Below, one piece after another: positions 60,901 to 64,000 of a DNA stretch of 64,000 nucleotides. The stretch spans positions 9,969 through 73,968 of the forward strand of contig QANU01066072.1 of NCBI GenBank assembly GCA_003254905.1. Reading direction: 5' to 3'. The notes under the pieces were generated by a model. The model searched no databases, was not told the origin of the DNA, and saw only the letters and a program-made list of their open reading frames with translations. The position numbers and the translations under genes were made by a program. The stretch comes from Nissolia schottii (lineage: Eukaryota > Streptophyta > Magnoliopsida > Fabales > Fabaceae). Position 1 is the stretch's first letter. The number at the start of each line of letters is the position of its first letter.

Positions 60901-63120
60901 CTTTGAGCCAATTGGTTATGTCTACACAAAAGAATGTTTCATGAAGCTTAGACACTCACTCAAAGAAAATGCGTGTTGAGAATAAAAGTTGAGCCACCAA
61001 ACGTGGAAAGATTCAGACATAAAAGAGCTCTATTTGAAGCTACAACAATGGAAGTGGGCTTCCTAGACTCACTACCCTGAAAGGGCCGCTACCAAATGAT
61101 CACTGGAATCAAACTCCACGCGACAAAATACCCTCTTGTAGTTAGTAAGGTGAAGAGAGGGAATGAGTTGAGAGAGACCACATTGTCTGGCAACGAGATT
61201 CAGAGCGTGAAGTATGAAACACCCCTACTAACTGCTTACCCTATAATAGTAAGCAATGCTCACAGGGTTGTTATTTGCTTTGGTTGGGCTACTTCTAGCC
61301 CCTACTTTTAGCTTGGCAAATATTTCTTACTCGAAAATACATACCGTTTTGAAAACGTTTTTCCCTTTCCTTATTAATGCATAAATTATGAGCCGTAAGC
61401 GTTCGAGAAATCATATAGATATGCAAATGATAGAGTCCCAATGGACTTAAGCGATAGCTAATATATTGGACGTTCATACAAAATAGTTCGGGATATATAT
61501 AGAAGTATATACAATCATTTGGTCCATAACACAATTTCACCTTTAAGTAATAGTACCTAATTACACATAATGCACGTAGTCGTTAATGGCCAATTTAGAC
61601 CATTTAACTGGTACAGAGTACAAAATAATAATTGTCGTCATACGTGAATAAACAGGCTAGCTTCTGTTATTCCTCGGGAATCCTCCAGCCTTGAGACCTC
61701 TAGCCATCCCGTGTTGCCTCGTTCTCTTAGAGGTACCAGTCGTGCCCGCCTGGAACCATAAAGGAGTGGGGGTGAGAACACTTGCGTCCTCAATGGGGCA
61801 TAACTACTCGTTCTTTACTCAATTTTGATTTCGTCACTCAGGGGGTCTCTAAGTGTCATGACTTACTAAAATCGCTACTTGTTATTATCTGTTCTAGTCC
61901 TGAGCAGCTTTATCTATATTACTAGGTGGTCGTGGGAAATCTAATCTTGCTTTACCTATTTATGGGTTCTCGCACTTTCTATTCCTGACCGTCTGAGTAT
62001 TGTGTCCTCAGAGCACATACTCACATAACCTATACCTTGGGGCATCCTCGTGCCTGAACACATAGATACATATACTTATATACATAGTTACTTAGCACTA
62101 CATCACATATCTTATGCATGTAGGGCATCTAGGCTCCTTTATGCGTCCTGCCAGGCTTGCTTGACAGTGTCATGCTATTCTTGCTCTGATTGCTGGTCCA
62201 CACCTCCTCGTACACCTTGGGACTCGTCCCCTGGTGGTGTACAACTTAACCTTTTCTGTCTGTTCCTCGAGGCAACATGACTCCACCTAATCACCAGGTG
62301 GCAAAGACCGGAAGCGGACAAAAGTCTATCTGTCTGTTCTGTTCTTCTTACTGTTTATTCTGTTCTCTTTTGCCGTGTCCATAGACTTNGAATGATGCAT
62401 TCATTTGTTTAATGTTTTATTTTTTTTCTATTTGATTTAATGGTTTAATCATATAATAAACCATTATTATATGATTAAATTGAGTAATGACTTGACTGGT
62501 TTTATGTCTGATTTGATTTTGTTAATTTTGGTGGATAATTTAGTTGCATATATGAATTATTATATGTTGGCCTTTGAACAGAAGTGTAATAATTTTGACA
62601 ATTATAAAATAATTTTTCCTTATTTGATATTGTTATTCTTTATCTCTTAAAAAGTGTAAAGGATAAAAAAAATTGAACTGGCCAAGGTAAGAGTTCAAAA
62701 GTTTAATTGGTTGAATTAGATGTTTAATTAGAGTCTAATTAGGTTATATAATTTATTATTATCAAGTATTGAATCCAATTTTTATCTTTTAATTTTTTTT
62801 AACTACTCCTTAATAACTTATGTATTTAATTTAGGATTTTGTTTCAAACAAGAAAAAATAAATAAATATAGGATAATTGTCCATTAATTTGGGTAAAATA
62901 TTAGAGTTACAATAAATTTTAACTCATTAAATCTATTTCTTTTTTAAATCCTTCTTGAGGATATTTTCATTTGTATGGATTTCATCAATTTATTTATTCA
63001 AAATGTAAATTCTAAACAAGGTAACATTATGGAGTCATAGGATTAATATGATTGACTAGAATGATAGTTAAAACTTTGAAAAGGGGTTTAAATTTAAAAG
63101 TAATATTTAATTAAAATGTG
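60901..63120. other. Mixed repeat-like and AT-rich DNA, no gene recognised
   Basis: 61660-62340 has a balanced base composition unlike the spacers on either side and looks like part of a larger transposable element (possibly LTR or leader), but I could not find ends or domains. An unresolved base at 62389 separates it from very AT-rich DNA. Confidence 0.3.
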
Positions 63121-63527
63121 AAGTAAATGTGGTATTGCATTGCATTCGAGTGGCAAGAAAATGTGTCATTGCATGAAAATTATAAAGAAATTTAATATTG
63201 TACAAAAATTTGAAAGAAACGTGGCATTGCACTCAAATTGCAAGGTAATGTAGCATGAGATAAGAATTTGAAGGAAATGTGGAATTGTAAGGAAATGTAA
63301 TATTTGGACGGGGAATTTGAAGGAAATGTGACATTGTAATCAAATTGAAGAAAACATGGTATTGCACTTGAATTGCAAGGAAATGTGACATTACATGACG
63401 ATTGCAACAAAATGTAGTACTACACAGAAATCTTAAAGCAAACGCATCATTATACAAAAATGAGAAGAATATGACGTTGTGCGAAAATTAAATGCAAATG
63501 TAACATTGCGCGAGAATTTTTAAAAAA
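63121..63527. repeat. Diverged minisatellite, unit about 29 bp
   Basis: About 13 degenerate tandem units resembling AAATGTGACATTGCACGAAAATTGCAAG follow one another (for example AAACGTGGCATTGCACTCAA, AAATGTGACATTGTAATCAA, AAATGTAACATTGCGCGAGA). Unit length is mostly 27-31 bases, with one longer unit near 63270-63320. Short open frames across it simply reflect the repeat. Confidence 0.75.
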
Positions 63528-64000
63528 ATTAAACTTTACGTTATAATTTTTTATTGTGATAACTAATTTATAGTAGTAAATAAATTAAACAAATTACATT
63601 ATTACAATAGATTATTATGAAAAATAAGTTTTAAAAATGGTTGCTCCGTACTTGGCACTAGCTCAACACTAGGATTTTCACATTTTGTAGGGGTGAAGAG
63701 AAAATGCGCTACCAAGTGAGTGATCCTGCGGCTTTTTTGTTGTTGTTCTTTTTAATGGGTTGGGCCAAAGGCCCATTTATATGTTTTATGTTAGACCATG
63801 AATAAGATTTTTATGAGCATAGACCAAAAACAAATTAAAGATCCAACTTTCGACCAAAATCTTAAAATAGATCCCACTGGCTATAATTACGAGCAGCAAA
63901 GGGATTTTCCTCACCACTTTATTTATTGTGGCTGTAAATTTGCACTTTTTGTTCACCCTTTGTCCAACATCATAATTGATGAAAAACATACAATTAATTA
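63528..64000. other. AT-rich end of window, no gene seen
   Basis: No recognisable coding frame, RNA gene or clear element end. Confidence 0.5.

Noticed and set aside
63192..63457. Repetitive short proteins on the minus strand
   Set aside because: They are translations of the minisatellite.
1..64000. CRISPR arrays, phage, operons or bacterial defence systems
   Set aside because: The window is plant nuclear DNA; the tandem repeats seen have no regular unique spacers and no associated genes.
1..64000. tRNA or rRNA genes
   Set aside because: I found no sequence with a convincing tRNA B-box and cloverleaf or any rRNA segment by reading; a tRNA scan would be decisive.

Overview
The window is a plant nuclear DNA segment, most probably from a legume close to soybean. 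The evidence is intron-rich plant genes, AT-rich intergenic DNA, layered LINE, LTR and MITE insertions, and a cluster of the TAATCGATTA palindrome that I associate with soybean-type repeats. No bacterial, CRISPR-like or phage-like system is present. The sequence is draft quality: a 189-base N gap lies at 59322-59510 and single Ns at 3734, 28411, 34041, 51013 and 62389, so long-range order across those points is not guaranteed.

I could rebuild five intact protein-coding genes with exon boundaries. (1) A telomere-repeat-binding (TRP/TRFL, telobox Myb) protein, + strand, 8 coding exons at 4188-7253, 662 codons. (2) A FIZZY-RELATED/CCS52 activator of the APC/C, best fit CCS52B/FZR3, - strand, 10 exons at 14612-18115, 493 codons, with a GC-AG first intron and three MSA-like motifs upstream. 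(3) Actin-related protein 5 of the INO80 remodeller, - strand, 12 exons at 22947-27952, 720 codons. (4) An ACC synthase of ethylene biosynthesis, - strand, 3 exons at 35268-36912, 471 codons, with a type-2-like but altered C-terminus. (5) A single-exon PLS-class PPR protein, - strand, 57341-59065, 574 codons. A sixth gene, a GH28 polygalacturonase at 55173-56542 (- strand), is broken by several frameshifts and has no recognisable first exon.

Layout: 1-0.5 kb, LINE ORF1 scrap; 2.7-7.4 kb, TRP-like gene; 8.8-13.7 kb, nested transposons (a TIR element holding a LINE, which holds a solo LTR and a MITE, followed by a foldback element holding an hAT-type MITE); 14.6-18.4 kb, CCS52/FZR; 18.6-22 kb, degraded repeats; 22.9-28 kb, ARP5; 28.7-29 kb, 3' end of a copia element; 35.2-37.1 kb, ACC synthase with a long foldback element just upstream; 45.4-54.6 kb, a decayed Ty3/gypsy element whose 3' part appears twice around the N at 51013; 55-59 kb, polygalacturonase pseudogene and PPR gene; 59.5-64 kb, repeats.

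The genes do not form a pathway or cluster. The cell-cycle, chromatin, telomere and ethylene genes are ordinary neighbours in a plant chromosome. The parts most worth a second look are the exact 432 + 1190 bp duplication at an assembly join, the multi-level transposon nest, the foldback element in the ACC synthase promoter region, the MSA-like motif group at the CCS52 gene, and a diverged ~29-bp minisatellite at the right end.
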